From NCBI GenBank assembly GCA_018241405.1, contig JAFEDY010000036.1, forward strand, positions 62,001 through 126,000: DNA of 64,000 bases. Reading direction: 5' to 3'. A program made the position numbers and the translations under genes. Below are positions 36,872-45,670 of this stretch, piece by piece. The notes beneath the pieces were generated by a model. That model was not told where the DNA came from. It worked only from the letters and a program-made list of their open reading frames with translations, and searched no databases. Source of the DNA: Pseudomonadota bacterium. GTDB lineage: Bacteria > Pseudomonadota > Gammaproteobacteria > Burkholderiales > Burkholderiaceae_C. Each line of letters starts with the position of its first letter. The stretch's first letter is position 1.

Positions 36872-38404
36872 GTGAGTGGAATTCCTCTTGGCTGGCAGCT
36901 TGTAGAGCTTGAAAAAATATGTACACGCATTGTTGATGGCTCGCACAATCCGCCGAAAGCATCGGACACAGGAAAGCCAATGCTGAGTGCGCGCAACATT
37001 GCCAACTTCGCCATCAATTTTGATGATTACCGTCTGATAAATCAGGCTGATTTTGAAATTGAAAATTCACGAACGCAAGTCACTAGTGGGGATGTGCTAT
37101 TAACCATAGTTGGAACTATTGGACGCACAGCAATTGTTCCTCAAAAAACTCAAGAATTTGCCCTGCAACGAAGTGTTGCGGTATTGAAAATTTCCGGTGT
37201 TGACTCTCGTTACATAGCCTATGCACTCAGCACACCTGAAATACAGAATTGGTTGCAAGAAAACGCTAAAGGAACGGCTCAAAAAGGCGTCTATTTAAAG
37301 ACGCTTGGCACATTGCCAATAAAAATTGCTCCAAAGGAAGAACAAACCCGCATCGTCGCCAAACTCGAAGAGTTGCTGTCCGACCTCGATGCCGGCGTGG
37401 CCGAATTAAAGGCCGCGCAGCACAAGCTGGTGCAATACCGCCAATCGCTGCTCAAAGCCGCCGTGACCGGCGCGCTGACGGCCGATTGGCGGGCACAAAA
37501 CACCGTGCCGGAATCAGGGGCGGCGCTGCTGGCGCGCATCCTGCAAGAGCGCCGCGCCCGCTGGGAAGAAAAGCAATTCGCCAAATTTGCCAGCCAAGGC
37601 AAAGCACCGCCCAAAGACTGGCAGAAAAAATACCCCGAGCCCGTGCAACCCGATGCCACGGGGCTGCCGGAATTGCCGCAGGGGTGGGTGTGGGCGAGTG
37701 TGGACGCCTTGATATTTGATGGCCCACAGAACGGCCTATACCTGCCCGCCAGTCAATATGGATCGGGAATTCCGATTTTGCGGATTGACGACTACCAAAT
37801 CGGTTGGCATCGATGTCGAAAGCAGCTAAATCTTGTAGCTGCTGATGTCGAGACAAGCCATGCCTTTGCCTTGACTACGGGGGATATTGTTATCAACCGA
37901 GTCAACAGCATGACCCATCTTGGGAAATCGCTGCTGATTTCAAAGTCACTTAACGGTGTCCTTTTCGAGTCGAACATGATGCGATTGACTCTGTCCGGGG
38001 ACGTTTCTGCGGAGTTCATGACGTACTACCTCGGCTCCGACGTAGGGCGCACCCGATTGATTCAAGGTGCCAAATGGGCTGTAAATCAGGCAAGCATCAA
38101 TCAGCAGGATGTCCGGCGCACTGCATTTCCGCTGCCGCCAACGGAGGAGCAGCGGGCGCTCGCTGATATTTTGCGAGAGCAACTCGATGCTGTGGTAGAT
38201 CAAGAGGCTGCTATCACTGCAGCCCTCCACCAATCCACAGCCCAACGCCAAAACATCCTGCGCGCCGCCTTCTCCGGCCAGTTGGTGCCGCAAGACCCCA
38301 GCGACGAACCCGCCAGCGCCCTGCTGGCGCGCATCCGCGCCGAGCGCGCCGCGCAGGCCGGTAGCAAAAAACCGCGTAGCCGCAAGCCCAAGGAGTCCGC
38401 ATGA
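36872..38404 (+). CDS. hsdS: Type I restriction-modification specificity subunit HsdS
   Basis: A 510-residue DNA-recognition subunit with two target recognition domains (about 5-165 and 265-435) separated by conserved helical spacers (EELLSDLDAGVAELKAAQHK near 168, and the C-terminal LREQLDAVVDQEAAITAAL). The two recognition domains are clearly AT-rich (about 36875-37340 and 37715-38200), while the spacers share the high GC of the chromosome. This mosaic is typical of domain exchange. The GTG start overlaps a possible 26-codon upstream frame, and the stop overlaps the next gene by ATGA. Confidence 0.94.
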   Translation: MSGIPLGWQLVELEKICTRIVDGSHNPPKASDTGKPMLSARNIANFAINFDDYRLINQADFEIENSRTQVTSGDVLLTIVGTIGRTAIVPQKTQEFALQRSVAVLKISGVDSRYIAYALSTPEIQNWLQENAKGTAQKGVYLKTLGTLPIKIAPKEEQTRIVAKLEELLSDLDAGVAELKAAQHKLVQYRQSLLKAAVTGALTADWRAQNTVPESGAALLARILQERRARWEEKQFAKFASQGKAPPKDWQKKYPEPVQPDATGLPELPQGWVWASVDALIFDGPQNGLYLPASQYGSGIPILRIDDYQIGWHRCRKQLNLVAADVETSHAFALTTGDIVINRVNSMTHLGKSLLISKSLNGVLFESNMMRLTLSGDVSAEFMTYYLGSDVGRTRLIQGAKWAVNQASINQQDVRRTAFPLPPTEEQRALADILREQLDAVVDQEAAITAALHQSTAQRQNILRAAFSGQLVPQDPSDEPASALLARIRAERAAQAGSKKPRSRKPKESA

Positions 38405-40050
38405 CTGGTTCCGAAACCCAGCGCACCGACAAAAAATCCCTGCGCAAGGTCACGGGCCACACGGCCGACTGGTCGGCACTGGCGGCAGACTGTGTGTGCT
38501 TTGCCAACGCGGCGGGCGGCACCTTGCTGATCGGCATGGAAGACGCAGACAACCAGCCGCTGCCCGAGCAGCGCATTGCTCCGGCATTGCTGGACCAGAT
38601 CCGCAAGCGCATCGCCGAAAAGACCGTGAACGTGCAGGTGGCACCTGAATTGGTGACGGCAGCCAATGGTGGCCAGTACATCGCCCTGCAGGTTGCACGC
38701 TCGGTGGGCGTGGCCTCCACCAGCGATGGCCGTTACTTTGTGCGCGTGGGCGATAGTTGCCGGCCGGTGCTGGGCGATGAGGTGCTGAGCCTGCTCAACG
38801 ACCGCCCGGCGCTGCCCTGGGAAACCTTGACAAGCCTGCAGGTCAAGACCCTTGATGCAGACCCTGGCAAGCGGGCCGCCGTGCTGGCGCAGTTGCGCGC
38901 GTCGGATCGCGTGAAGGCCGCGGTCAAGGAAAAGAGCGACGCCGAGATGCTGGCGCACTATGGCCTGAGCGATGGCCCGTGGCTGACCCACCTGGGGGTG
39001 CTGGTTCTGGGGACGGCCCGTGACCGTGCGCGCCTGGGCACGGCGCCCAGCGTGCAGGCCATCAAATACGACGAATGGGGCCAGAAGGTCAACAAGTGGC
39101 TGTGGGACGACTACCAGCTGTCGCCCATTGAGCTGGTGGACGCCTTGTGGCACGGCATCCCGGACTTTCATGAAAGCTATGAACTGCCCGATGGGCTGCA
39201 CCGCCAGAAGCTGCCGGCCTACGACCGCCGTGTGGTGCGCGAGTTGCTGGTTAACGCCTTGGTTCACCGGCCCTATACCCAGCGCGGCGACATTCTTTTG
39301 CACCTGTACCCGGATCGGTTGGAGGTAATCAACCCGGGGCGTTTGCCGTTGGGGGTGACGCCACAAACTATTTTGCACGCCAGCCGCCGCCGCAACGACC
39401 GCATGGCCGCCCTGTTCCACGACCTGCGCCTGATGGAGAAGGAGGGCACGGGCTTTGACCTGATGTACGACGTGCAGCTGTCGCAAGGTCGATCCGTGCC
39501 TGTGCCCAGGGAGGGCGTGGATTCGGTTTGCGTGAGTGTGGGGCGGCGTGTGCTGCGGCCCCAGGTGGTGGCCCTGATGGCCGATGCCGATGCTCGTTTT
39601 CAACTGCGCCAGCGCGAGCGTATCACCCTGGGCCTGTTGGCCGCCAGCGATGGCCTGACTGCGCGTGAACTGGCGCTGCGGCTGGAGTTGACGGGCACTG
39701 AGGAGTTGCGAGGCTCATGGCTGGGTCGCCTGCTGGATCTTGGCCTGGTTCAGCAGAGCGGCAAGACGCAGGGCACGCGGTATTTTGTGGAGCCTGGCTT
39801 GCTTAAGGAGGCGGGGCTGGATGGGCGAACAACGCTCTCGCGTATCGAACCGTACCGTCTGCGGGCATTGATCTTGGAGGACTTGCAGCGCTATCCAGGT
39901 TCGTCCTCCACCCAGACACAGCGCCGCACCGCTCCTGAGTTGGATGTACGAACCATCCGCCGTGCGCTGGAGGACTTGAGCAACAAGGGTGAGGTTCGCT
40001 ATGAGGGCGAAAAGCGCTGGCGGCGTTATTGGCTCACGGCCAACGGATAA
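38401..40050 (+). CDS. AlbA_2/Schlafen-type ATP-binding protein associated with the R-M locus
   Basis: A 549-residue protein coupled to hsdS by ATGA. Residues about 10-130 resemble the AlbA_2 (Schlafen-like) nucleic-acid domain (CFANAAGGTLLIGMEDADN, YFVRVGDSCRPV). About 240-360 resemble the HATPase_c_4 domain (VVRELLVNALVHRPYTQRG, LEVINPGRLPLGVTP, MEKEGTGFDLMYD). About 400-549 are winged-helix-like (RERITLGLLAASDGLTARELALR). Such proteins are annotated as putative transcription regulators and recur in defence loci. Its role here is unknown: it might control hsd expression or add an effector. Confidence 0.8.
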   Translation: MTGSETQRTDKKSLRKVTGHTADWSALAADCVCFANAAGGTLLIGMEDADNQPLPEQRIAPALLDQIRKRIAEKTVNVQVAPELVTAANGGQYIALQVARSVGVASTSDGRYFVRVGDSCRPVLGDEVLSLLNDRPALPWETLTSLQVKTLDADPGKRAAVLAQLRASDRVKAAVKEKSDAEMLAHYGLSDGPWLTHLGVLVLGTARDRARLGTAPSVQAIKYDEWGQKVNKWLWDDYQLSPIELVDALWHGIPDFHESYELPDGLHRQKLPAYDRRVVRELLVNALVHRPYTQRGDILLHLYPDRLEVINPGRLPLGVTPQTILHASRRRNDRMAALFHDLRLMEKEGTGFDLMYDVQLSQGRSVPVPREGVDSVCVSVGRRVLRPQVVALMADADARFQLRQRERITLGLLAASDGLTARELALRLELTGTEELRGSWLGRLLDLGLVQQSGKTQGTRYFVEPGLLKEAGLDGRTTLSRIEPYRLRALILEDLQRYPGSSSTQTQRRTAPELDVRTIRRALEDLSNKGEVRYEGEKRWRRYWLTANG

Positions 40051-40211
40051 CGGATAACGGACAAAACCATCGAATTGGCCTTTAAAGGCTTTGATTGGTG
40101 TCCGTTACAAACATGAAATTACACGGAAAATCAAATACTTATCGTAAGAACAAGCTGAATCTATCGTCTTTATCGTGATGAAAAATTCGGCATCCTCTGC
40201 AGCCGACAGAC
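40051..40211. other. Short AT-rich spacer before the insertion sequence
   Basis: About 160 bases with no gene. It includes a tandem CGGATAACGGATAACGGA near the preceding stop and AT-rich sequence (TACTTATCGTAAG) that could carry the original hsdM promoter. Before the insertion, hsdM began only 7 bases past the GCTAGC target. Confidence 0.4.
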
Positions 40212-40217
40212 GCTAGC
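40212..40217. repeat. Left target-site duplication GCTAGC of the IS481-family element
   Basis: GCTAGC directly precedes the left inverted repeat and recurs at 41295-41300 directly after the right one. The sequence fits the NCTAGN targets known for Bordetella IS481. Confidence 0.85.
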
Positions 40218-41294
40218 TGTCGCATCCCGGACGATTGCATAGCTGAAAAGCGCTACCCGCTGTTTATGGCCCGCGCCGTTCTGCAAGAGTTGATAGAGTC
40301 CCTGCAATCGAATCCGGGAGCCAAGCCATGCTGATTGCCCTGCACAAGAATGCCCGCACCACGCCTGCTGTGCGGGCCGAGATCGCTGCCAGCGCAGAAC
40401 CCGCGTCCATCCTGGCCCAGCGCTTCAGTATTACCGAGCAGACCGTCTACAAATGGAGGAAGCGCGACAGCGTGCAGGATCGCTCGCACACCGCGCACCG
40501 CCTGCAGACCCAGCTCACGCCTGCCCAGGAGATCGTGGTCGTGCATCTGCGCCGCACCCTGCTACTACCGCTTGATGATTTGCTGGCGGTCACCAGGGAG
40601 TTCCTGTGCCCCGTTGTCTCGCGCTCGGGGCTGGACCGCTGCCTGCGCCGCCATGGCGTGGGCAACTTGAATGCCTTGAGGCCCGCCACACCCCAAGAGC
40701 CCCACAAGGCCTTCAAGAGCTACGAGCCGGGGTTCCTGCACATGGATGTGAAGTACCTGCCCCAGATGCAGGACGAACCGAAGCGGCGCTACCTGTTTGT
40801 GGCCATCGACCGGGCCACGCGCTGGGTGTTTGTGGCCATCAAGGCCAACAAGAGCGCCGCCAGTGCCAAAGCCTTTTTAAACGCCCTGCACAAGGCCTGC
40901 CCGATCAAGATCAACAAGCTGCTGACCGACAACGGCAAAGAGTTCACGGACCGCCTGTTTGCCAGCCGTGAGCGCAAACCAAGCGGCAACCATGAGTTTG
41001 ACCAGCTGTGCCAGGCACTCTGCATAGAGCACCGGCTGACCAAGCCCAGGACGCCCAGAACCAACGGCATGGTGGAGCGCTTCAATGGGCGCATTGCAGA
41101 TGTTTTGAAGACTCACCGCTTCAGCAGCGGCGAAGATCTGGAGCAGACGCTGCTGCGCTATGTGGCCTTGTACAACCACCAGTTGCCCCAGTCAGCACTC
41201 AAGAGCAAGACGCCTATGCAGGCGATGAAAGACTGGTATCACGAGCGTCCGCATTTGTTTCACAAGCGGCCATATGATCGTCCGGGATGCGACA
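40218..41294. mobile_element. IS481-family insertion sequence (1077 bp, intact ends)
   Basis: The element starts TGTCGCATCCCGGACGAT and ends with the exact complement, giving perfect 18-bp terminal inverted repeats with the TGT...ACA ends of the family. It carries one transposase frame and is flanked by a 6-bp duplication. The sequence is undamaged, which suggests recent arrival. It has entered between the AlbA_2 gene and hsdM, both of which read in the same direction as the transposase. Confidence 0.93.
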
Positions 41295-41299
41295 GCTAG
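40328..41299 (+). CDS. IS481-family transposase
   Basis: A 323-residue DDE transposase with an N-terminal helix-turn-helix (ASILAQRFSITEQTVYKWRK, about 26-45) and the integrase core: Asp140 in HMDVKYLP, Asp201 in LLTDNGKEFTD, and a glutamate in GMVERFNGR near 250. Full length. The frame runs out through the right inverted repeat, and its TAG stop (41297-41299) lies in the duplicated target GCTAGC, so the host target provides the stop. Confidence 0.95.
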   Translation: MLIALHKNARTTPAVRAEIAASAEPASILAQRFSITEQTVYKWRKRDSVQDRSHTAHRLQTQLTPAQEIVVVHLRRTLLLPLDDLLAVTREFLCPVVSRSGLDRCLRRHGVGNLNALRPATPQEPHKAFKSYEPGFLHMDVKYLPQMQDEPKRRYLFVAIDRATRWVFVAIKANKSAASAKAFLNALHKACPIKINKLLTDNGKEFTDRLFASRERKPSGNHEFDQLCQALCIEHRLTKPRTPRTNGMVERFNGRIADVLKTHRFSSGEDLEQTLLRYVALYNHQLPQSALKSKTPMQAMKDWYHERPHLFHKRPYDRPGCDS

Positions 41300-41300
41300 C
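41295..41300. repeat. Right target-site duplication GCTAGC
   Basis: Second copy of the target, adjacent to the right inverted repeat. It contains the transposase TAG stop and lies 7 bases before the hsdM ATG. Confidence 0.85.
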
Positions 41301-41307
41301 CACAAGA

Positions 41308-42792
41308 ATGAACACTTCCTCTCTCATCCAGAAAGTCTGGAATTTCTGCCACACCCTGCGCGACGATGGCGTGGGCTATGGCGACTACCTGGAGCAGTTG
41401 ACCTACCTGCTGTTCCTGAAACTGGCGCACGAGTACGCCCAGGAGCCCTACAACCGCGCCAGCCGCATTCCGCCGGCCTACGACTGGGCCAGCCTGCGCA
41501 GCAAGACGGGCGAGCCGCTGGAGGCGCAGTACCTGGCCACGCTGCACCGCCTGGGCTTGGAGCCGGGGATGCTGGGCGCGATTTTCTTCAAGGCGCAGAA
41601 CAAGATTCAGGACCCGGCCAAGCTCTCGCGCCTGGTGCAGATGATTGACGCCGAGAGCTGGATCAGCCTGGACGCGGACACCAAGGGCGATCTGTACGAG
41701 GGTCTGCTGCAAAAGAACGCCGAGGACACCAAGAGCGGCGCGGGCCAGTACTTCACGCCCCGCCCCATCATCGAGGCCATGGTGGCCTGCGTGCGGCCCG
41801 AGCCGGGCAAGACGATTGCCGACCCGGCCTGCGGTACGGGCGGCTTTTTTCTGGGGGCCTACCAGTGGCTCACGCGCCCGGGGGCGCGGCTGGACCGGCG
41901 GCAAAAGGAGTTTTTGCGCGACCGCACCTTCTACGGCAACGAGATCGTCGCCAGCACGCGCCGCCTGTGCCTGATGAACCTGTTTTTGCACAACATTGGC
42001 GAGCTCGATGGCGAGCCGGCGGTGGAGCGCGCCGACGCGCTGATTGCCGAGCCGCGCACCAAGGTGGACTATGTGCTGGCCAACCCGCCGTTTGGCAAAA
42101 AAAGCAGCATGACCATCACCAACGAGGAGGGCGAGGAAGACCGCGAGGCGCTGACCTACGAGCGCCAGGACTTCTGGGAAACCACCTCGAACAAGCAGCT
42201 CAACTTTTTGCAGCACATCGTCAGCATGCTCAAGGTGGACGGCAAGGCCGCCGTGGTGCTGCCCGACAACGTGCTGTTCGAGGGCGGGGCGGGCGAGCGC
42301 ATTCGCCGCAAGCTGCTGGAGACCTGCAACGTGCACACCATCCTGCGCCTGCCCACGGGCATCTTCTACGCCCAGGGGGTGAAGGCCAATGTGGTGTTCT
42401 TCGACAACGCGCCCAAGGACGGGCGCGTGCATACGCCGGGCGTGTGGATTTACGACCTGCGTACGAACAAGCATTTCACGCTGAAAACGCGCCCCCTGAA
42501 GGCCGACGATTTGCAGGATTTCATTGCCTGCTACCACCCCGAAAACCGCCACGAGCGCCGCGAGAGCGCGCGCTTCAAGTTCTTCAGCTACGACACGCTG
42601 GTGGCGCGCGACAAGGCCAGCCTGGACATTTTCTGGCTCAAGGACGAGAGCCTGGACAACCTGGATGCGCTGCCACCGCCCGAGGTGCTGCAGCAGGAAA
42701 TCATCGAGCACCTGGAGGCGGCGTTGGCGGCCTTCAGGGATGTGGCAGCGGGTTTGCCTGGCGCATCAAGCGCGCAGCCGCGCACCGCGTGA
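41308..42792 (+). CDS. hsdM: Type I restriction-modification N6-adenine methyltransferase HsdM
   Basis: A 494-residue methylase subunit. The N-terminal HsdM helical domain covers about 1-130. SAM-binding motif I is in IADPACGTGGFFLGAY near 172-187, and the catalytic NPPF sits in VLANPPFGKKSS near 262. It methylates adenine in the sequence read by HsdS and is also part of the nuclease complex. The insertion sequence ends 13 bases before the ATG, so the original leader has been replaced and no clear ribosome site remains. Convergent with the tautomerase gene. Confidence 0.95.
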   Translation: MNTSSLIQKVWNFCHTLRDDGVGYGDYLEQLTYLLFLKLAHEYAQEPYNRASRIPPAYDWASLRSKTGEPLEAQYLATLHRLGLEPGMLGAIFFKAQNKIQDPAKLSRLVQMIDAESWISLDADTKGDLYEGLLQKNAEDTKSGAGQYFTPRPIIEAMVACVRPEPGKTIADPACGTGGFFLGAYQWLTRPGARLDRRQKEFLRDRTFYGNEIVASTRRLCLMNLFLHNIGELDGEPAVERADALIAEPRTKVDYVLANPPFGKKSSMTITNEEGEEDREALTYERQDFWETTSNKQLNFLQHIVSMLKVDGKAAVVLPDNVLFEGGAGERIRRKLLETCNVHTILRLPTGIFYAQGVKANVVFFDNAPKDGRVHTPGVWIYDLRTNKHFTLKTRPLKADDLQDFIACYHPENRHERRESARFKFFSYDTLVARDKASLDIFWLKDESLDNLDALPPPEVLQQEIIEHLEAALAAFRDVAAGLPGASSAQPRTA

Positions 42793-42807
42793 ACGTGTGG
42801 TGAAGGG

Positions 42808-43167
42808 TCAGAGCCGTTCCTTGATGTAGGACGGCCTGTCCATGTCCACGATCTCCACGCTCAGCTGCACCATCACGCCCGCGGGGCGCGGCGTGAGGCG
42901 GCGCAGCACCTCGGCCACGCGATGGGCCAGGTCCTGCTTGGCCTCGGGGCTGCGGCCCGACAGCAGGCGCAGCTGGGCGTGCACGAAGGCGCGGCCCGCG
43001 GGGACGGTGCCGACATGGAAGCTGGCGTGGCGCACGAAGCGGCTTTTGAGGTCGGCCTCGTCCAGCACCTCGGGGCTGGCGCAGACGGCGGCGTTGAGCT
43101 CGGCCAGCGCCTGGGCCTCGGGGTAGGCGGGCAGGTTGCTGGAGTATTCGATGGTCAGATGGGGCAT
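42808..43167 (-). CDS. 5-carboxymethyl-2-hydroxymuconate isomerase-like tautomerase
   Basis: A 119-residue member of the CHMI (HpaF-like) tautomerase family. The start MPHLTIEYSSNL puts the catalytic Pro at the mature N-terminus. Family isomerases act in homoprotocatechuate breakdown, but no other gene of that route is nearby, so the true substrate is uncertain. It lies 40 bases after the start of nadB's downstream side on the same strand and may be co-transcribed with nadB. Confidence 0.85.
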   Translation of the reverse strand: MPHLTIEYSSNLPAYPEAQALAELNAAVCASPEVLDEADLKSRFVRHASFHVGTVPAGRAFVHAQLRLLSGRSPEAKQDLAHRVAEVLRRLTPRPAGVMVQLSVEIVDMDRPSYIKERL

Positions 43168-43206
43168 GGAGAGGGCTCCTGGAGGGTGGGAGGAAGGGGC
43201 GCAGGC

Positions 43207-44796
43207 TCAACCGTTCAGAGCCGGCACCAGGATGGTGGGCGCCGCGGGCGCGGCCATGTCGGGCCAGTCACGGCTGTAGTGCAGGCCGCGGCTTTCGCGG
43301 CGCATTTGCGCGCTGCGCACGATGAGGTCGGCCACCTGCACCAGGTTGCGCAGCTCCAGCAGGTCGCGCGAGATGTGGAAGTGCGAGTAGAACTCGTGGA
43401 TCTCGCCCGTCAGCAGCGCGATGCGGTGCGCGGCGCGCTCCAGGCGCTTGTTGGTGCGCACTATGCCCACGTAGTCCCACATGAAGCGGCGCAGCTCATC
43501 CCAGTTGTGCGAGATGACGACCGACTCGTCGGCGTCGCGCACGCGGCTGTCGTCCCAGCGCGGCAGCGCCGGGATGGGGGTGCGCGCGGCCTCGGCAATG
43601 TGCTGGGCCGCGGCGCGCGCAAACACCATGCATTCGAGCAGCGAGTTGCTGGCCAGGCGGTTGGCGCCATGCAGCCCGGTGTAGGCCACCTCGCCCACGG
43701 CGTACAGGCCTGGCAGGTCGGTGCGGCCCGAGTGGTCGGTGAGCACGCCGCCGCAGGTGAAATGCGCGGTGGGCACCACGGGAATGGGCTCCTTGGTGAT
43801 GTCTATGCCCAGTTCGGCGCAGTGCGCCAGGATGTTGGGGAAATGCTCGTGCAAGAACGCGGGGCTCTGGTGCGAGATATCGAGGTGCACGCAGTCCAGG
43901 CCATGCTTCTTCATCTCGAAGTCGATGGCGCGGGCCACCACGTCGCGCGGGGCGAGCTCGGCGCGCGCGTCGTGCTGCGGCATGAAGCGCGTGCCCCCGG
44001 CCGATGGCGGCAGCAGCAGGCGCCCGCCCTCGCCGCGCACGGCCTCGCTGATGAGGAAGCTCTTTTCGTGCGGGTGGTACAGGCCCGTGGGGTGGAACTG
44101 GATGAACTCCATGTTGGCCACGCGGCAGCCGGCGCGCCAGGCGCAGGCAATGCCGTCGCCGGTGGCGGTGTCGGGGTTGGTGGTGTAGAGATAGACCTTG
44201 CCCGCGCCGCCCGTGGCCAGGATGGTCTGCGGCGCGCGGAAGGTGACGACCTCGTCGCTGGCCTCGTCCAGCGCGTACAGGCCCAGGCAGCGCTGGCCCG
44301 CCAGGCCGATCTTGCGGCTGGTGATCAGGTCCACCAGCGTGTGGTGCTCGAAGATGGTGATGCCGGGCGTGGTGCGCACCACCTCGATCAGTGTCTTCTG
44401 CACGGCGGCGCCCGTGGCGTCGGTGGCGTGCACGATGCGCCGCGCGCTGTGGCCGCCTTCGCGCGTCAGGTGCAGGTCGTCGCCCTCCAGGGAAAAGGGC
44501 ACGCCCAGGCCGCGCAGCCAGCGTATCGCCTGGGGTGCGTTCTCGACCACGAAGCGCGTGGAAGCCAGGTCGCACAGGCCGGCGCCGGCCACCAGCGTGT
44601 CCTGGATATGGGCGGCAAAGCTGTCGTCGTCGGCCAGCACGGCGGCGATGCCGCCCTGGGCCCAGCCGCTGGAGCCATCCTGCAGCTGGCGCTTGGTGAT
44701 CACGGCCACGCGGTGCGTGGGCGCCAGGTGCAGGGCGGCGGACAGGCCGGCGAGGCCGCTGCCTACGATGAGTACGTCGAAGTCGTGCGATGCCAT
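43207..44796 (-). CDS. nadB: L-aspartate oxidase
   Basis: A 529-residue flavoprotein, the first enzyme of de novo NAD synthesis, which makes iminoaspartate for NadA. FAD site VLIVGSGLAGLSAALHL at 8-24, SSGWAQGGIAAV near 43, the active-site EFIQFHPTGL and the GEVAYTGLHGANRLASNSLLE C-terminal FAD region are all present. The ATG at 44796 gives the standard N-terminus. It is separated from nadCA by pabBC and the restriction-modification island. Confidence 0.96.
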   Translation of the reverse strand: MASHDFDVLIVGSGLAGLSAALHLAPTHRVAVITKRQLQDGSSGWAQGGIAAVLADDDSFAAHIQDTLVAGAGLCDLASTRFVVENAPQAIRWLRGLGVPFSLEGDDLHLTREGGHSARRIVHATDATGAAVQKTLIEVVRTTPGITIFEHHTLVDLITSRKIGLAGQRCLGLYALDEASDEVVTFRAPQTILATGGAGKVYLYTTNPDTATGDGIACAWRAGCRVANMEFIQFHPTGLYHPHEKSFLISEAVRGEGGRLLLPPSAGGTRFMPQHDARAELAPRDVVARAIDFEMKKHGLDCVHLDISHQSPAFLHEHFPNILAHCAELGIDITKEPIPVVPTAHFTCGGVLTDHSGRTDLPGLYAVGEVAYTGLHGANRLASNSLLECMVFARAAAQHIAEAARTPIPALPRWDDSRVRDADESVVISHNWDELRRFMWDYVGIVRTNKRLERAAHRIALLTGEIHEFYSHFHISRDLLELRNLVQVADLIVRSAQMRRESRGLHYSRDWPDMAAPAAPTILVPALNG

Positions 44797-44827
44797 GGCG
44801 TAAGCAAAAAAGCTGTGGTGATGGGGC

Positions 44828-45664
44828 TCAGACTGGTGTGTAAGCCAGGCGCACGTAGATCGGTGCAAAGGCCTCGGCCTGGGTGATCTCGATCAGCGTT
44901 TCCTTGGCCAGCTCCAGCAGGGCGATGAAGGTCACCAACAGCACGGTGGAGCCCTTTTCGGGCTGGAACAGATCCTCGAACGGCACGAAGCGCGGCCCCT
45001 GCAGGGCCTTGAGCACATGGCTCATGTACTCGCGCACCGACAGTTCCTCGCGCGTGATGCGGTGGTGCTGCACCAGCTTGGCGCGCTTCAGGATGTGCGC
45101 CCAAGCCTGCTGCAGCTCGGCCACGTCCACGTCGGGAAAGCGCGGCTGCAGGCTTTGCTCTATGAACACGTTGGCGCGGATGAAGTCGCGCCCGTACTGC
45201 GGCACCTGGTTCAGGCGCAGGGCGGCGAGCTTGATCTGCTCGTATTCGAGCAGGCGGCGCACCAGCTCTGCGCGCGGGTCCTCGGGCTCGGCGCCGCCCT
45301 CCTGCCTGCGCGGCGGCAGCAGCATGCGCGACTTGATCTCTATGAGCATGGCCGCCATCAGCAGGTATTCGGCCGCCAGCTCCAGGTTGCGGCTGCGCAC
45401 CTCGTCCACATAGCCGAGGTACTGGCGTGTGACATCCACCATGGGGATGTCCAGGATGTTGAAGTTCTGCTTGCGTATCAGGTACAGCAGCAGATCCAGC
45501 GGGCCCTCGAAGGCCTCCAGGAACACCTCCAGCGCATCGGGCGGGATGTACAGGTCCTGGGGCAGGGCAAACAGCGGCTCGCCATACAGGCGCGCCAGGG
45601 CCACCTGATCGACCACCTGGGGCATGGCGGCGTCGGGGGCTTGCGGGTCAGTGGCCCTCGTCAT
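44828..45664 (-). CDS. scpA: Segregation and condensation protein A
   Basis: A 278-residue kleisin that bridges the SMC heads in chromosome condensation together with ScpB. Signature FLEAFEGPLDLLLYLIRKQ lies near residue 48-66, followed by EYLLMAAMLIEIKSRMLLP. The C-terminal winged helix (LLVTFIALLELAKETLI) binds SMC. scpB is not in the window. The gap to the next upstream gene is filled by a family repeat. Confidence 0.94.
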   Translation of the reverse strand: MTRATDPQAPDAAMPQVVDQVALARLYGEPLFALPQDLYIPPDALEVFLEAFEGPLDLLLYLIRKQNFNILDIPMVDVTRQYLGYVDEVRSRNLELAAEYLLMAAMLIEIKSRMLLPPRRQEGGAEPEDPRAELVRRLLEYEQIKLAALRLNQVPQYGRDFIRANVFIEQSLQPRFPDVDVAELQQAWAHILKRAKLVQHHRITREELSVREYMSHVLKALQGPRFVPFEDLFQPEKGSTVLLVTFIALLELAKETLIEITQAEAFAPIYVRLAYTPV

Positions 45665-45670
45665 GCCTTG

